Below are positions 23,750-32,779 of a stretch of DNA of 64,000 nucleotides, piece after piece (position 1 is the first letter of the stretch; the number at the start of each line of letters is the position of its first letter). Source of the stretch: CBDDDW01 sp965226805 (lineage in GTDB: Bacteria > Chloroflexota > Dehalococcoidia > Lucifugimonadales > JAGWBF01); the NCBI GenBank assembly GCA_965226805.1, contig CBDDDW010000029.1, forward strand, positions 62,001-126,000, read 5' to 3'. The notes beneath the pieces are model-generated. The model had not been told where the DNA came from and searched no databases. It saw only the letters and a program-made list of their open reading frames with translations. The position numbers and the translations under genes were made by a program.

Positions 23750-25684
23750 GTGGAGTTAGCAGAGTTAGCCTGGCTCATTCCGGCGTTCAGCTTCATCGCG
23801 TTTTTTCTAATCGTCCTATTCGGCAGATTCCTCCCAGGTAAAGGCTCCTTCATCGCGGTTCTGGCCGTCGCGGGCGGCTTCGCCATGTTCTGGGTCGTCC
23901 TGGCGGGGTTCCTCGACGCCGACTGCCCCGACAGCATTATCGCGCAGAAGACCTGCTCCTTCAGCCAGGACTGGTTCACGGCAGCGGATGTCTCCCTGGT
24001 CTGGGGGATTATCGTTGACCCCCTGGCTATCATCATGCTGGGGCTGGTCACCCTTGTGGGTCTCCTGATCCAGGTCTATTCCCTGGGATACATGAAGGGG
24101 GACCCCCGCTTCGGCTGGTACTTCGCCGTCCACGCCCTCTTCATCGCCTCCATGCTGGCCCTGGTCCTGGCGGACAATTTCCTGCTGCTTTACGTCGTCT
24201 GGGAGCTGGTGGGCATCTGCTCCTACCTCCTCATCGGCTTCTGGTATGAGAGGAGGTCCGCCGCGGAGGCGGCCAAGAAGGCGTTCATTACCACCAGAAT
24301 TGGAGACGTCGGCCTGCTTGTCGGCATCCTGCTGCTGGGCCGAGAGGTAGGCGATCTCAGGCCAGAGCTCTTCGAGCTACCCAAAGCCACCTTCGACTTC
24401 GACATGTCCCACGCCTTTGAGGCCGTAAGCAGCGGGGCCATCGGCGAGGGGACAGTAACCGCGGTAGCCATCCTCATCTTCCTGGGGGCTATGGGGAAGT
24501 CAGCCCAGTTCCCCTTCCATGTCTGGCTGCCCGACGCCATGGAGGGCCCCACTCCCGTAAGCGCGCTGATCCACGCGGCCACCATGGTGGTGGCGGGGGT
24601 ATACCTGGTTGCCCGGACGTTCCCGATCTTTGTGGCGGCGCCAGACGTCCTGGTGGCTGTCGCAGTGATCGGCCTCGTCACCACCCTCATCGGCGCCACC
24701 ATGGCCCTTGTCATGACGGACCTGAAGCGCGTCCTGGCCTATTCCACCATAAGCCATCTGGGCCTGATGATGCTCTCCTTAGGGGCTTTCGGGTATACCG
24801 CCGCCATCTTCCATCTCGTAGCCCACGGAGTCTCCAAGGCCCTCCTGTTCCTCGGCGCCGGCAGCGTCATGCACGGGATGAATGGGGAGACCGACATCAG
24901 GAAAATGGGCGGCTTACGGCGGGCCATGCCGGTCACGGCTGCAACCTTCACGATAGGGGCGTTATCCCTGGCCGGAATACCCCTCTTCGCCGGCTTCTGG
25001 AGCAAGGACGAGGTGCTCCTCGCCGTGTTGGATGAGAGAGCCTACCTTCTCGCCTTTGCCCTCATAGGGGCCTTCTTGAGCGCCATGTACATGGCCCGTG
25101 TGGTGTACCTAGTCTTCTATGGCGAGCTCAGGAAGGAGAACCAGCACGTGCACGAGTCACCCGCGCTCATGCTGGCGCCCATGGGGGTGCTGGCCGTTTT
25201 GTCGGTGATCGTCGGGTTCATCTCCATCCGGATTACCGACGTGGGTGGAATAGGGACTTTCCTGTTCTTCGGACATCCCCACGATTTCGAGTTCAACATC
25301 GGCCTTGGACTGGGGTCCATAGCTCTCGCGGTTGGGGCTTTTGTCGTGGCCTGGTACATATACATACGACCGCGGATCCCTCTCGAAAAATGGAAGATCC
25401 GCTTCGCCGGACCTCTGAAAGTAGTGAGCAACAAGTATTATCTTGATGACGCATACCAGTGGGGAGTAGACCGCGTCGTGATGGCTTTCTCGCGGTTGAT
25501 CGCGCTGTTCGACCGGCTCGTGATTAACGACGCCGCGGTGAACCGTACCGGCGAGTCGGTTCGCCGCTCGGGTCTGATTCTCCGGTACCATGTGACGGGG
25601 AAGATGTACAACTACGTCCTGGGCATGGCAGTTGGGGCGGTGTTGGTAGCGATATTCTGGTGGGTGCTTTCTGCGAATGCTTGA
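23750..25684 (+). CDS. nuoL: NADH-quinone oxidoreductase subunit L
   Basis: This antiporter-like proton-pumping subunit has 644 aa and many helices. Conserved are WELVGICSYLLIGFWYER, the HVWLPDAMEGPTPVSALIHAATMV block with key Lys/His residues, LAYSTISHLG and a long C-terminal amphipathic helix region. The start is GTG 23750. A 202-base repeat-bearing gap separates it from nuoM. Confidence 0.96.
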   Translation: MELAELAWLIPAFSFIAFFLIVLFGRFLPGKGSFIAVLAVAGGFAMFWVVLAGFLDADCPDSIIAQKTCSFSQDWFTAADVSLVWGIIVDPLAIIMLGLVTLVGLLIQVYSLGYMKGDPRFGWYFAVHALFIASMLALVLADNFLLLYVVWELVGICSYLLIGFWYERRSAAEAAKKAFITTRIGDVGLLVGILLLGREVGDLRPELFELPKATFDFDMSHAFEAVSSGAIGEGTVTAVAILIFLGAMGKSAQFPFHVWLPDAMEGPTPVSALIHAATMVVAGVYLVARTFPIFVAAPDVLVAVAVIGLVTTLIGATMALVMTDLKRVLAYSTISHLGLMMLSLGAFGYTAAIFHLVAHGVSKALLFLGAGSVMHGMNGETDIRKMGGLRRAMPVTAATFTIGALSLAGIPLFAGFWSKDEVLLAVLDERAYLLAFALIGAFLSAMYMARVVYLVFYGELRKENQHVHESPALMLAPMGVLAVLSVIVGFISIRITDVGGIGTFLFFGHPHDFEFNIGLGLGSIALAVGAFVVAWYIYIRPRIPLEKWKIRFAGPLKVVSNKYYLDDAYQWGVDRVVMAFSRLIALFDRLVINDAAVNRTGESVRRSGLILRYHVTGKMYNYVLGMAVGAVLVAIFWWVLSANA

Positions 25685-25845
25685 TGGTTCGACGGGCTCA
25701 CCATGAGCGGCGCTGACGGGGTCACCATGAGCAGCGCTGACGGGGTCACCATGAGCGGTGCTGACGGGGTCTGGAGGGCCCAGAGGCCCTCACCCCGGCC
25801 CGCGGCTACCCCTTTCCCCTGGGGAGAGGGGTCCGGCGGTGAGGG
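25684..25845. repeat. 24-bp triple repeat and palindromic repeat between nuoL and nuoM
   Basis: ATGGTTCGACGGGCTCACC opens the region (25684). A 24-bp unit beginning TCACCATGAGCGGCGCTGAC is then repeated three times with one or two changes per copy (25698-25721, 25722-25745, 25746-25769). It is followed by a CCCTCACCCCGGCCC...GGGGAGAGGGG palindrome-type repeat to about 25845. A diverged inverted copy of the first 27 bases lies at 29059-29085, after nuoN. Confidence 0.85.
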
Positions 25846-25886
25846 CGCTTTCCAGCAATGACAAAGGCTAGGAGGGTATAGGAAGC

Positions 25887-27389
25887 GTGGCTCTGTTCCT
25901 CACGGTCCTGTCTCCCCTCGCTGGAGCGGGGCTGCTCGCCTTCTTCCCCCGTCGAATGGGGCGGGAGGTCAAGCTCTTCTCGACCCTTGTGGCGGGCGCC
26001 ACCCTCATCTTGAGTGTCGTAATCTTCGCCCTTTACGACTTCGACAAAGGTGGCTACCAGTTCACCGAATCCTTCAAGTGGCTGGAAGATCCCCTGAACA
26101 TCTCTCTCGGCGTGGGGCTGGACGGCATCTCGGCGCCCATGGTGCTGCTCACGGGCATTGTGTTGTTCGCCGCCGTCCTGATGTCATGGAATATCCAGTA
26201 TCGCCCCAAGGACTTCTTCGTGCTTCTCCTGGTGCTGGTCGCAGGTGTAAATGGGGTCTTCGTGACCACGGACCTCTTCTTCCTGTTCTTCTTCTACGAG
26301 CTGGCGGTCTTGCCAATGTACCTGCTCATAGGGGTATGGGGTAGCAGTTCCGATTTCGGAACCTTCCTCCGCACCAAGGAGTACGGCGCAATGAAGCTGG
26401 TGCTGTACCTGGTTGCGGGGAGCGTCCTGGTCTGGGTGTCGATCCTCGGCGTGTACTGGGCGGCCAGCCAGGCAGGCACACCGACCTTCTCCCTTGAAGC
26501 CCTTGGGGCCCTCACGGATGAAGAGATTAACGGCAGCTTCCGGCACTTCCAGACGCTCTTTTTCCCTCTGTTCATGGTGGGGTTTGGGATCCTGGCCGGC
26601 CTCTGGCCCTTCCACACCTGGTCCCCCGACGGCCATGTGGCGGCCCCCACGGCTGTGAGCATGCTCCACGCAGGGGTGCTCATGAAGCTTGGGGCTTATG
26701 GAATCATACGAGTAGGTATGGTCCTCCTCCCCGAGGGGGCGGAGACCTGGATGCCGGTGCTCATCGCCCTGGGCACCGTGAACGTGCTCTACGGCGCCAT
26801 GTCGGCGATGGCACAGCAGGACCTGAAATATGTAATCGGCTACTCCAGTGTCAGCCACATGGGATACGTGTTAATGGGCATCGCTACCCTGCACCCGTTG
26901 GGGGTGGGGGGTGCGGTGCTGCAGATGTTCTCCCACGGTATCATGACAGCCCTCTTTTTCGCCCTGGTCGGGATTATCTATGACCGCGCCCACGTCCGAG
27001 ACATCGGCGTGCTGGAGGGCCTATCCAAGCGCATGGGGGTGACGGCCTCCTTCTTCGCCGTGGCCGGGCTTGCCTCCCTCGGGCTGCCGGGGCTGAGCGG
27101 CTTTATAGCGGAGTTCCTCGTTTTCGCGGGAGCCTTCAAGACCTATCTGCCCCTGGCGGTACTGGCCGTGGTCGGCGCCGCCATCACGGCTGTCTACATC
27201 CTGCGCCTCCTGGCGAAGGTGTTCTTCGGCCCCCTGGGCCCCCAGTGGGAGCACCTGGCAGACGCGAACCGGCTTGAAATGGGCGCCACGGGCATGCTTG
27301 TCTTCGTTCTCCTGTTCGTAGGGGTGTGGCCCTCGCCGCTGATGGACGTGATTAACGCCGGTGTGAAAGGACTTCCCGGCGTGAGCTAG
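25887..27389 (+). CDS. nuoM: NADH-quinone oxidoreductase subunit M
   Basis: This antiporter-like subunit has 500 aa. Conserved are FFFYELAVLPMYLLIGVWG, the FHTWSPDGHVAAPTAVSMLHAGVLMKLGAYG block (pieces), YSSVSHMGYV and the lysine/glutamate residues of the proton path. GTG 25887 is the start, with AGGAGGG ahead. Confidence 0.95.
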   Translation: MALFLTVLSPLAGAGLLAFFPRRMGREVKLFSTLVAGATLILSVVIFALYDFDKGGYQFTESFKWLEDPLNISLGVGLDGISAPMVLLTGIVLFAAVLMSWNIQYRPKDFFVLLLVLVAGVNGVFVTTDLFFLFFFYELAVLPMYLLIGVWGSSSDFGTFLRTKEYGAMKLVLYLVAGSVLVWVSILGVYWAASQAGTPTFSLEALGALTDEEINGSFRHFQTLFFPLFMVGFGILAGLWPFHTWSPDGHVAAPTAVSMLHAGVLMKLGAYGIIRVGMVLLPEGAETWMPVLIALGTVNVLYGAMSAMAQQDLKYVIGYSSVSHMGYVLMGIATLHPLGVGGAVLQMFSHGIMTALFFALVGIIYDRAHVRDIGVLEGLSKRMGVTASFFAVAGLASLGLPGLSGFIAEFLVFAGAFKTYLPLAVLAVVGAAITAVYILRLLAKVFFGPLGPQWEHLADANRLEMGATGMLVFVLLFVGVWPSPLMDVINAGVKGLPGVS

Positions 27390-27412
27390 AGTCTCATCTT
27401 TAAGTAACTAAC

Positions 27413-28975
27413 ATGCCGAGTTCACTTACATCCGATCTTCACCTGCTGCTGCCCGAGTTCCTTCTGGCGGCCCTGGCCCTTGCCGTGTTCGCCGTGGACC
27501 TGGTGCTGCCCGCCCGCAAGAAGGACCTCCTGGCCTGGTTAAGTGTGGCCGGGCTCGTGGGGCTCCTAGCGCTATCTTTAACCTTGCTATGGGGTGAGGA
27601 CAAATCACTGTATGGAGGCCTGGTCTATGTAGATGCCTACTCCCTGTTCTTCATGTCCTTCTTCTTAGTTCTAGGGATCTTTGTCATCTTGAGCTCGATG
27701 GGCTACCTGAGCAAGTACCTCAGCAGTCCGGGAGAATACTATGGGATAGTCCTCCTCTCCCTGCTGGCAATGAGTGTCATGGCCGCCTCGGCAGAGCTGC
27801 TCACGGCGTACATAGCCCTTGAGCTCATGAGCTTCAGCTTCTATGTCTTGGTCGCCTATGCCAGGGATAACCCCAAGTCCAACGAGGCGGGAATCAAGTA
27901 CATCCTCATAGGGGCCTTCTCCTCGGCCATCCTACTTTTTGGCGTCAGCATGCTCTACAGCACCGTAGGTGTCACCCGCTTCGCAGACATAAGCATTGCT
28001 CTTGCGAGCGCCGGAGACGTGAGCCCGGCCCTGTGGGTGGGCCTCGGCCTGATCCTCGTTGGGTTGGGGTTCAAAGTGGCTGCGGTGCCTTTCCACATGT
28101 GGGCCCCGGACGTCTACGAAGGCGCCCCGCTGCCGGTTACGGCATATCTGTCCGTCGGGTCAAAGGTCGCCGCCTTCGCCCTTTTGCTCAGGCTTTTCGC
28201 CGAGGCGTTGATGCCGGCGATAGACGACTGGCAAATAATCGTGGCCGTCCTGGCCGCCGTGACCATGAGCGTGGGCAACCTGGTGGCCATCGCCCAACAC
28301 AATATAAAGAGGCTCCTGGCTTACTCCAGCATCGGGCAGGTGGGCTACCTGCTGGTGGGGATCGCGGCCCTGTCGCCCCTGGCGTCCAACGGGGTGATGT
28401 TGCACCTGGTGGGCTACGCCGTCACCAACATGACCGTCTTCGTAGGGATCATCGCCTTTTTCAACATGACGGGCAAAGAGGAGATCGCCGACTTCGCCGG
28501 CTTGGCAGACCGGCATCCATTTATAGCGGCCGCCATCGCCATGGGGATGTTCTCCCTGGCGGGACTGCCTATCTTCGCGGGCTTCACGACCAAGTTCTAT
28601 CTGTTCGCCGCCGCCGCCAAGGAGGGTTTGCTCTGGCTGGCCGCGGTGGCGATCCTGAATAGCCTCATATCGCTGTATTACTACCTTGTGGTGATCAGGC
28701 ACATGTATATCCAGCCTGCTCCGGAGATGGAGCTGGAGCCCCAGCCCGAGCCGGCGTTGGCCCACAACCCCGGACCTCCTCCTGACGCTGACGCTCCCGT
28801 TCCCTCCCCCGAACCCTCCCCAACCGAGGCGCCGGTAGGCCGAGGGCCTTCGCCCGCGCGCCTCATTATCGGCGTTCTCGCGTTGATGGTCCTTGGGACC
28901 ATCTTCGTGGGGGTCTATCCCTTCCCCGTTGTGGAGGTAATCGAGGCCGCCACGGGAGCACTGCCTCTAGAGTAG
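27413..28975 (+). CDS. nuoN: NADH-quinone oxidoreductase subunit N
   Basis: This antiporter-like subunit has 520 aa. ELMSFSFYVLVAYARDNPKSNEAGIKY, FHMWAPDVYEGAPLPVTAYLSVGSK and YSSIGQVGYLLVG are typical. Before the last helix there is a Pro/Glu-rich insert of about 45 residues (EPQPEPALAHNPGPPPDADA start) not usual in NuoN; it should lie in a surface loop. It is the last gene of the operon; no nuoE, F or G follows. Confidence 0.95.
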   Translation: MPSSLTSDLHLLLPEFLLAALALAVFAVDLVLPARKKDLLAWLSVAGLVGLLALSLTLLWGEDKSLYGGLVYVDAYSLFFMSFFLVLGIFVILSSMGYLSKYLSSPGEYYGIVLLSLLAMSVMAASAELLTAYIALELMSFSFYVLVAYARDNPKSNEAGIKYILIGAFSSAILLFGVSMLYSTVGVTRFADISIALASAGDVSPALWVGLGLILVGLGFKVAAVPFHMWAPDVYEGAPLPVTAYLSVGSKVAAFALLLRLFAEALMPAIDDWQIIVAVLAAVTMSVGNLVAIAQHNIKRLLAYSSIGQVGYLLVGIAALSPLASNGVMLHLVGYAVTNMTVFVGIIAFFNMTGKEEIADFAGLADRHPFIAAAIAMGMFSLAGLPIFAGFTTKFYLFAAAAKEGLLWLAAVAILNSLISLYYYLVVIRHMYIQPAPEMELEPQPEPALAHNPGPPPDADAPVPSPEPSPTEAPVGRGPSPARLIIGVLALMVLGTIFVGVYPFPVVEVIEAATGALPLE

Positions 28976-29058
28976 CGGCGCTCCAGTCTCCTGAATCAGA
29001 AAACACAAACCAAAACGGGCCCTTCGAGATATGCAACGCGAGCGGGCGAGGAGCGCTC

Positions 29059-29085
29059 CCGCTCGTGGTGAGCTTGTCGAACCAT
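29059..29085 (-). repeat. inverted copy of the GGTTCGAC...CACCATGAGCGG repeat
   Basis: The reverse complement matches 25684-25710 at 24 of 27 bases. The preceding GAGCGGG / CCCGCTC hairpin shares its right arm. The pair brackets nuoM and nuoN in inverted orientation. Confidence 0.7.
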
Positions 29086-29141
29086 TGATAACGGAATGAA
29101 CCAGGCCGCGTCCGACCTGGTTAGCTACCCCAGCCCTGATT

Positions 29142-29150
29142 TGATATAAT
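29142..29150 (+). promoter_or_regulatory. extended -10 promoter of the LOG-like gene
   Basis: TGA-TATAAT is exact and lies about 97 bases ahead of the start at 29247. No clear -35 is seen. The rest of 28976-29246 holds no gene. Confidence 0.55.
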
Positions 29151-29246
29151 GCCCACGTTCGATCTTTCCCCGATTGCTCTATCCGGCACGTAAATTGTCG
29201 TGGGTGGATGGTCCGACCGGCCGGGGTATTTAGCTAAAGGGTAGAC

Positions 29247-29744
29247 ATGATCATCTCCGTTATTGGCGGCAGCCAGCCCTCTCCCGAAGCAGAAGAGCTG
29301 GCCGAGCAGGTGGGCAGGGAGCTGGCGAAGAGTGGGGCCACCGTCGTTTGTGGCGGCCTCTCAGGCGTGATGGAAGCCGTCTGCAAGGGCGCTAAAACGG
29401 CCGGAGGGACGACGATAGGCATCTTGCCGGACATAGACCCGGATAGGGTCAATCAATGGGTGGACATACCCATTTGCACGGGCATGGGTTACGCGAGGAA
29501 CGTGATCGTCGTCTACACGGGAAGGGCCGTGATTGCCGTGGATGGCGCCTACGGAACCCTCTCGGAGATAGGCCACGCCCTGGGGGTCGGCATCCCAGTT
29601 GTCGGCCTCGATACGTGGACCGTTTCCAGGAACGGGTACGTGGACGAGCGCATCATCGTAGCTCAGGACCCGGTGGACGCGGTAGAGAAGGCGCTTCAGG
29701 CGGCGGAGGAGCGGGACCGTTCCGCTTCCGCTCAGACGGCTTAG
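29247..29744 (+). CDS. TIGR00725-type LOG-like Rossmann protein
   Basis: This 165-aa protein has a nucleotide-binding Rossmann fold. VIGGSQPSPEAEELAEQVG, VVCGGLSGVMEAVCKGAK (G-G-x-x-G-x-M), GMGYARN and GAYGTLSEIGHAL correspond to the lysine-decarboxylase-like/LOG superfamily, in the TIGR00725 branch. Biochemical function is not settled for this branch; nucleotide phosphoribohydrolase activity is known for relatives. It ends 149 bases before eno. Confidence 0.85.
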   Translation: MIISVIGGSQPSPEAEELAEQVGRELAKSGATVVCGGLSGVMEAVCKGAKTAGGTTIGILPDIDPDRVNQWVDIPICTGMGYARNVIVVYTGRAVIAVDGAYGTLSEIGHALGVGIPVVGLDTWTVSRNGYVDERIIVAQDPVDAVEKALQAAEERDRSASAQTA

Positions 29745-29893
29745 CCTCCGCAGGGCTTAGCCTCCGCAGGGCTGAGCCCGGCCTTCTAGGTCCCTCCATA
29801 TCGGAGCGTAAGAGTCCTCGATGACTAAGTGTGCCGGGCCTGATGGGTATTTTCTAGCATAGGATTCCAGCGTAGCCAAAAGGCAGAAACCCC

Positions 29894-31180
29894 ATGACCC
29901 TTATCGAGAGCATTCACGCCAGGGAGGTCCTGGACTCACGTGGCAATCCCACGGTCGAGGCTGAAGTGCGCCTCTCCGACGGCGCCACCGGTCGGGCCAT
30001 GGTCCCCTCGGGGGCCAGCACCGGTAGGTACGAAGCGGTGGAGCTCAGGGACGGCGACAACGGCCGGTTTGGCGGCAAGGGAGTGCTGAAGGCTGTCGAT
30101 AACATACGCCGGGTGATCGCCCCGGCGCTGAAGGGCAGCCCCCCCTTCGACCAGGCCAAGACTGATGACGACCTAATAAGGCTCGATGGCACTCCCGACA
30201 AGTCCAATCTGGGAGCCAACGCCGTCCTGGGGGTGTCGATGGCCGTGGCCCGGGCGGCAGCGGCCTCGAAAGGGGTCCCCCTGTACAGCTATCTTTCCAC
30301 AGAGGGCAGCTATACGCTCCCGGTGCCCATGTTTAACATCCTGAACGGGGGCAGGCACGCCCTGGGGTCCACCGACTTTCAGGAGTTCATGGTAGCGCCG
30401 ATCGGGGCCGGCTCCTTCGCCCAGGCCCTCCGGGCGGGCGCGGAAATCTATCACGCCCTTGGCGGCATCCTCCGAGATAGGGGACTCAGCTCCACCGTCG
30501 GGGATGAGGGCGGATTCGCGCCGTCTCTGCCGTCCAACAGGGATGCTCTGGAGGTTGTCATTGCCGCCATAGAGCGGGCGGGCTACCAGCCGGGGTCCGA
30601 CTGTGTGGTGACACTTGACACGGCCGCGTCCGAGTTCTTCCATGATGGGACCTATCACCTGGCCCGGGAAGGGGTCACGCTAAGCTCCGCAGAGCTGGTG
30701 GACTACTACGCCCGATGGGTCGGAGAGTACCCCATCCTGAGTATCGAAGACGGCCTGGCAGAGGACGACTGGGATGGGTGGCAGGCACTCGCGAGGCGGA
30801 TCGGCGAGAAGGTCCAGCTCGTGGGGGACGACCTGTACACCACCAACGTACAGCGCATACGCCGAGGCCTCGAGCTCAAGGCGAGCAACGCCGTGTTGAT
30901 AAAGCCCAACCAGATCGGCACGGTCACGGAGACCTTGGAGGCGGTGTCCATGGCCAGGGACGCGAGCTGGGGGACCGTGATGAGCCACCGGTCCGGCGAG
31001 ACCGAGGACAGCACCATCGCCGACCTGGCGGTCGCCTGGAAAACGGGCCAGATCAAGGCCGGTGCCCCATGCCGCTCGGAGAGGCTGGCCAAATACAACC
31101 GTCTGCTCAGGATCGAGGAGGAGCTTGGGGACCGGGCCCGCTACGCCGGCAGAGAAGCCTACGCGCACATCGGGATGTGA
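29894..31180 (+). CDS. eno: enolase
   Basis: It converts 2-phosphoglycerate to phosphoenolpyruvate. The 428-aa protein has AREVLDSRGNPTVEAEV, the GASTG loop, VGDEGGFAP, metal ligands in SIEDGL and GDDLYTTN, catalytic lysine in LIKPNQIGTVTET, and SHRSGETEDSTIADLAV. All active-site motifs are intact. It is followed 11 bases later by a nucleotidyltransferase gene and then GAPDH, on the same strand. Confidence 0.97.
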   Translation: MTLIESIHAREVLDSRGNPTVEAEVRLSDGATGRAMVPSGASTGRYEAVELRDGDNGRFGGKGVLKAVDNIRRVIAPALKGSPPFDQAKTDDDLIRLDGTPDKSNLGANAVLGVSMAVARAAAASKGVPLYSYLSTEGSYTLPVPMFNILNGGRHALGSTDFQEFMVAPIGAGSFAQALRAGAEIYHALGGILRDRGLSSTVGDEGGFAPSLPSNRDALEVVIAAIERAGYQPGSDCVVTLDTAASEFFHDGTYHLAREGVTLSSAELVDYYARWVGEYPILSIEDGLAEDDWDGWQALARRIGEKVQLVGDDLYTTNVQRIRRGLELKASNAVLIKPNQIGTVTETLEAVSMARDASWGTVMSHRSGETEDSTIADLAVAWKTGQIKAGAPCRSERLAKYNRLLRIEEELGDRARYAGREAYAHIGM

Positions 31181-31191
31181 AGTGATACCTA

Positions 31192-31569
31192 ATGGGAGGA
31201 AAGGTTGCAACCCTAGAGGACATACAGCGCTGTTTCGCTCCTCTTCTGGAGACCAGCGCGGCTCTGCGCGCCATCGTCTACGGCTCCTACGCCCGCGGAG
31301 ACGCCGATGAGTACAGCGATAATGACCAGGTCATTATCAAGGAGACGGACCTCCGGTTTCTAGACCGGTTCACGGACTTCGAGCGTCTGTCCCAGCTGAC
31401 TCCCAAGACGTTGGAGCTCCTTGTCTACACGCCTGGGGAGCTCGCGGATATGCTGGAAAAGGGACCCCATTACGAGCTGTTTAGTGATGAGGACGCGCAG
31501 CAGGCCCTGGCGGGTGGAGAGGGCTTTATCAGTGAAATTCGTAATATAATTAGGGAGACCCCCAGGTAA
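31192..31569 (+). CDS. MNT-type nucleotidyltransferase domain protein
   Basis: This 125-aa protein has the polymerase-beta-fold signature GSYARGDADEYSDND (G-S-x-x-x-G...D-x-D) and a third acidic residue in LELLVYTPGEL. MNT proteins are often antitoxins that adenylylate a HEPN toxin, but no HEPN partner is adjacent. It sits between eno and gap with short spacing and so is probably co-transcribed with them. A stand-alone role is possible. Confidence 0.82.
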   Translation: MGGKVATLEDIQRCFAPLLETSAALRAIVYGSYARGDADEYSDNDQVIIKETDLRFLDRFTDFERLSQLTPKTLELLVYTPGELADMLEKGPHYELFSDEDAQQALAGGEGFISEIRNIIRETPR

Positions 31570-31620
31570 GCTGCGAGACTCAGTTGGGAGTTTCGAAATA
31601 GCTAAGGAACGGAGGTGGAT

Positions 31621-32634
31621 ATGGCGACGCGAGTAGGGATAAACGGGTTCGGCAGAATAGGCCGCCAGGTGACCAGAGCCATAGGCGAGCGGTACCCCCA
31701 AAAGCTGGAAGTGGCCGCGGTGAACGATCTCACGGACGCCAAAACCAACGCCCACCTCTTCAAGTACGACACCAACTATGGTATCTATCCGGGGACCGTT
31801 GAGGCCAGGAACGGAGGACTGGCCATCGACGGCAAGGACGTGAAGGTCTTCTCCGAGCGCGACCCGGCCAACATCCCCTGGGCTGAGCTGGGGATAGAGC
31901 TGGTGGTCGAGTCCACGGGACTGTTCACCGACGGGGAAAAAGCGGCGGCCCATATGAAGGGGGGCGCCAAGAAGGTAATCATATCCGCACCTGCCAAGGG
32001 CGAGGATATAACCCTGGTGCTGGGAGTTAACGACAACAAGTACGATTCCGCTCGGCACAAGATCATCTCCAACGCCTCCTGCACCACCAACTGCTTCGCG
32101 ACCATGGTCAAGGTGCTGCATGACTCCTTCGGCATCCAGCATGGCCTCATGTCCACGATCCACTCCTACACCAATGACCAGAAGATCTTGGACCAGGTCC
32201 ACGAAGACCTGCGTCGGGCACGGGCGGCCGCCGCCAACATAATCCCCACCAGCACCGGCGCCGCCAAGGCCGTGGGCCTGGTGGTGCCCGAGCTCAGCGG
32301 CAAGCTCCATGGAATGGCGTTCCGGGTCCCCACCACTACGGGATCCATCACCGACTTCGTCGCGACCCTTTCAAGGGACGTGACGGCGGAAGAGGTCAAC
32401 GGGGCCTTCAAGGAGGCGGCCCAGGGCTCTCTGAAAGGCATCCTTCAGTATTGCGACGAGCCCCTCGTCAGCTCGGACTTCAAGGGCAACCCACATAGTT
32501 GCATCTTCGACGCCCTTTCGACAATGGTCATGGAGGGGAATATGGTCAAAGTGCTGGGGTGGTACGACAACGAATGGGGCTACTCCTGCCGCACCGCCGA
32601 CCTCTGCGCCTTTATGGTGGACAAGGGGATATAG
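31621..32634 (+). CDS. gap: glyceraldehyde-3-phosphate dehydrogenase
   Basis: It oxidises glyceraldehyde 3-phosphate in glycolysis or runs in reverse. The 337-aa protein has the NAD-binding INGFGRIGRQV, the catalytic SNASCTTNC, HSYTNDQKILD, the AAANIIPTSTGAAKAV phosphate site and WYDNEWGYS. ATG 31621 was chosen because GGAGG is 6 bases upstream; the GTG at 31615 is too close. A strong hairpin follows. Confidence 0.97.
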   Translation: MATRVGINGFGRIGRQVTRAIGERYPQKLEVAAVNDLTDAKTNAHLFKYDTNYGIYPGTVEARNGGLAIDGKDVKVFSERDPANIPWAELGIELVVESTGLFTDGEKAAAHMKGGAKKVIISAPAKGEDITLVLGVNDNKYDSARHKIISNASCTTNCFATMVKVLHDSFGIQHGLMSTIHSYTNDQKILDQVHEDLRRARAAAANIIPTSTGAAKAVGLVVPELSGKLHGMAFRVPTTTGSITDFVATLSRDVTAEEVNGAFKEAAQGSLKGILQYCDEPLVSSDFKGNPHSCIFDALSTMVMEGNMVKVLGWYDNEWGYSCRTADLCAFMVDKGI

Positions 32635-32667
32635 CATAGGTCTGGGTCAACAGCTCTCGACTCTACT

Positions 32668-32706
32668 GAAGGGGAAGGCGTAGATGCCTTCCCCTTCGTT
32701 ATTAAT
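32668..32706 (+). terminator. hairpin terminator after gap
   Basis: A perfect 12-bp stem GAAGGGGAAGGC / GCCTTCCCCTTC has a 6-base loop, followed by GTTATTAAT. The T-run is weak, but the stem is strong and correctly placed 33 bases after the stop. Confidence 0.75.
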
Positions 32707-32720
32707 CGAACCTTTTTCCG

Positions 32721-32749
32721 TTTACTGTCGTATAGAGGGTTGCTAGAAT
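32721..32749 (+). promoter_or_regulatory. promoter of the giant membrane protein gene
   Basis: TTTACT (32721-32726) and TAGAAT (32744-32749) are 17 bases apart, with TGC before the -10. The gene starts 30 bases later. Confidence 0.6.
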
Positions 32750-32779
32750 AACTACGTGGGTACTCTGTCCGAGGTATGA

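Noticed and set aside
25698..25769. CRISPR-like short repeats
   Set aside because: The three 24-bp units are head-to-tail without spacers.
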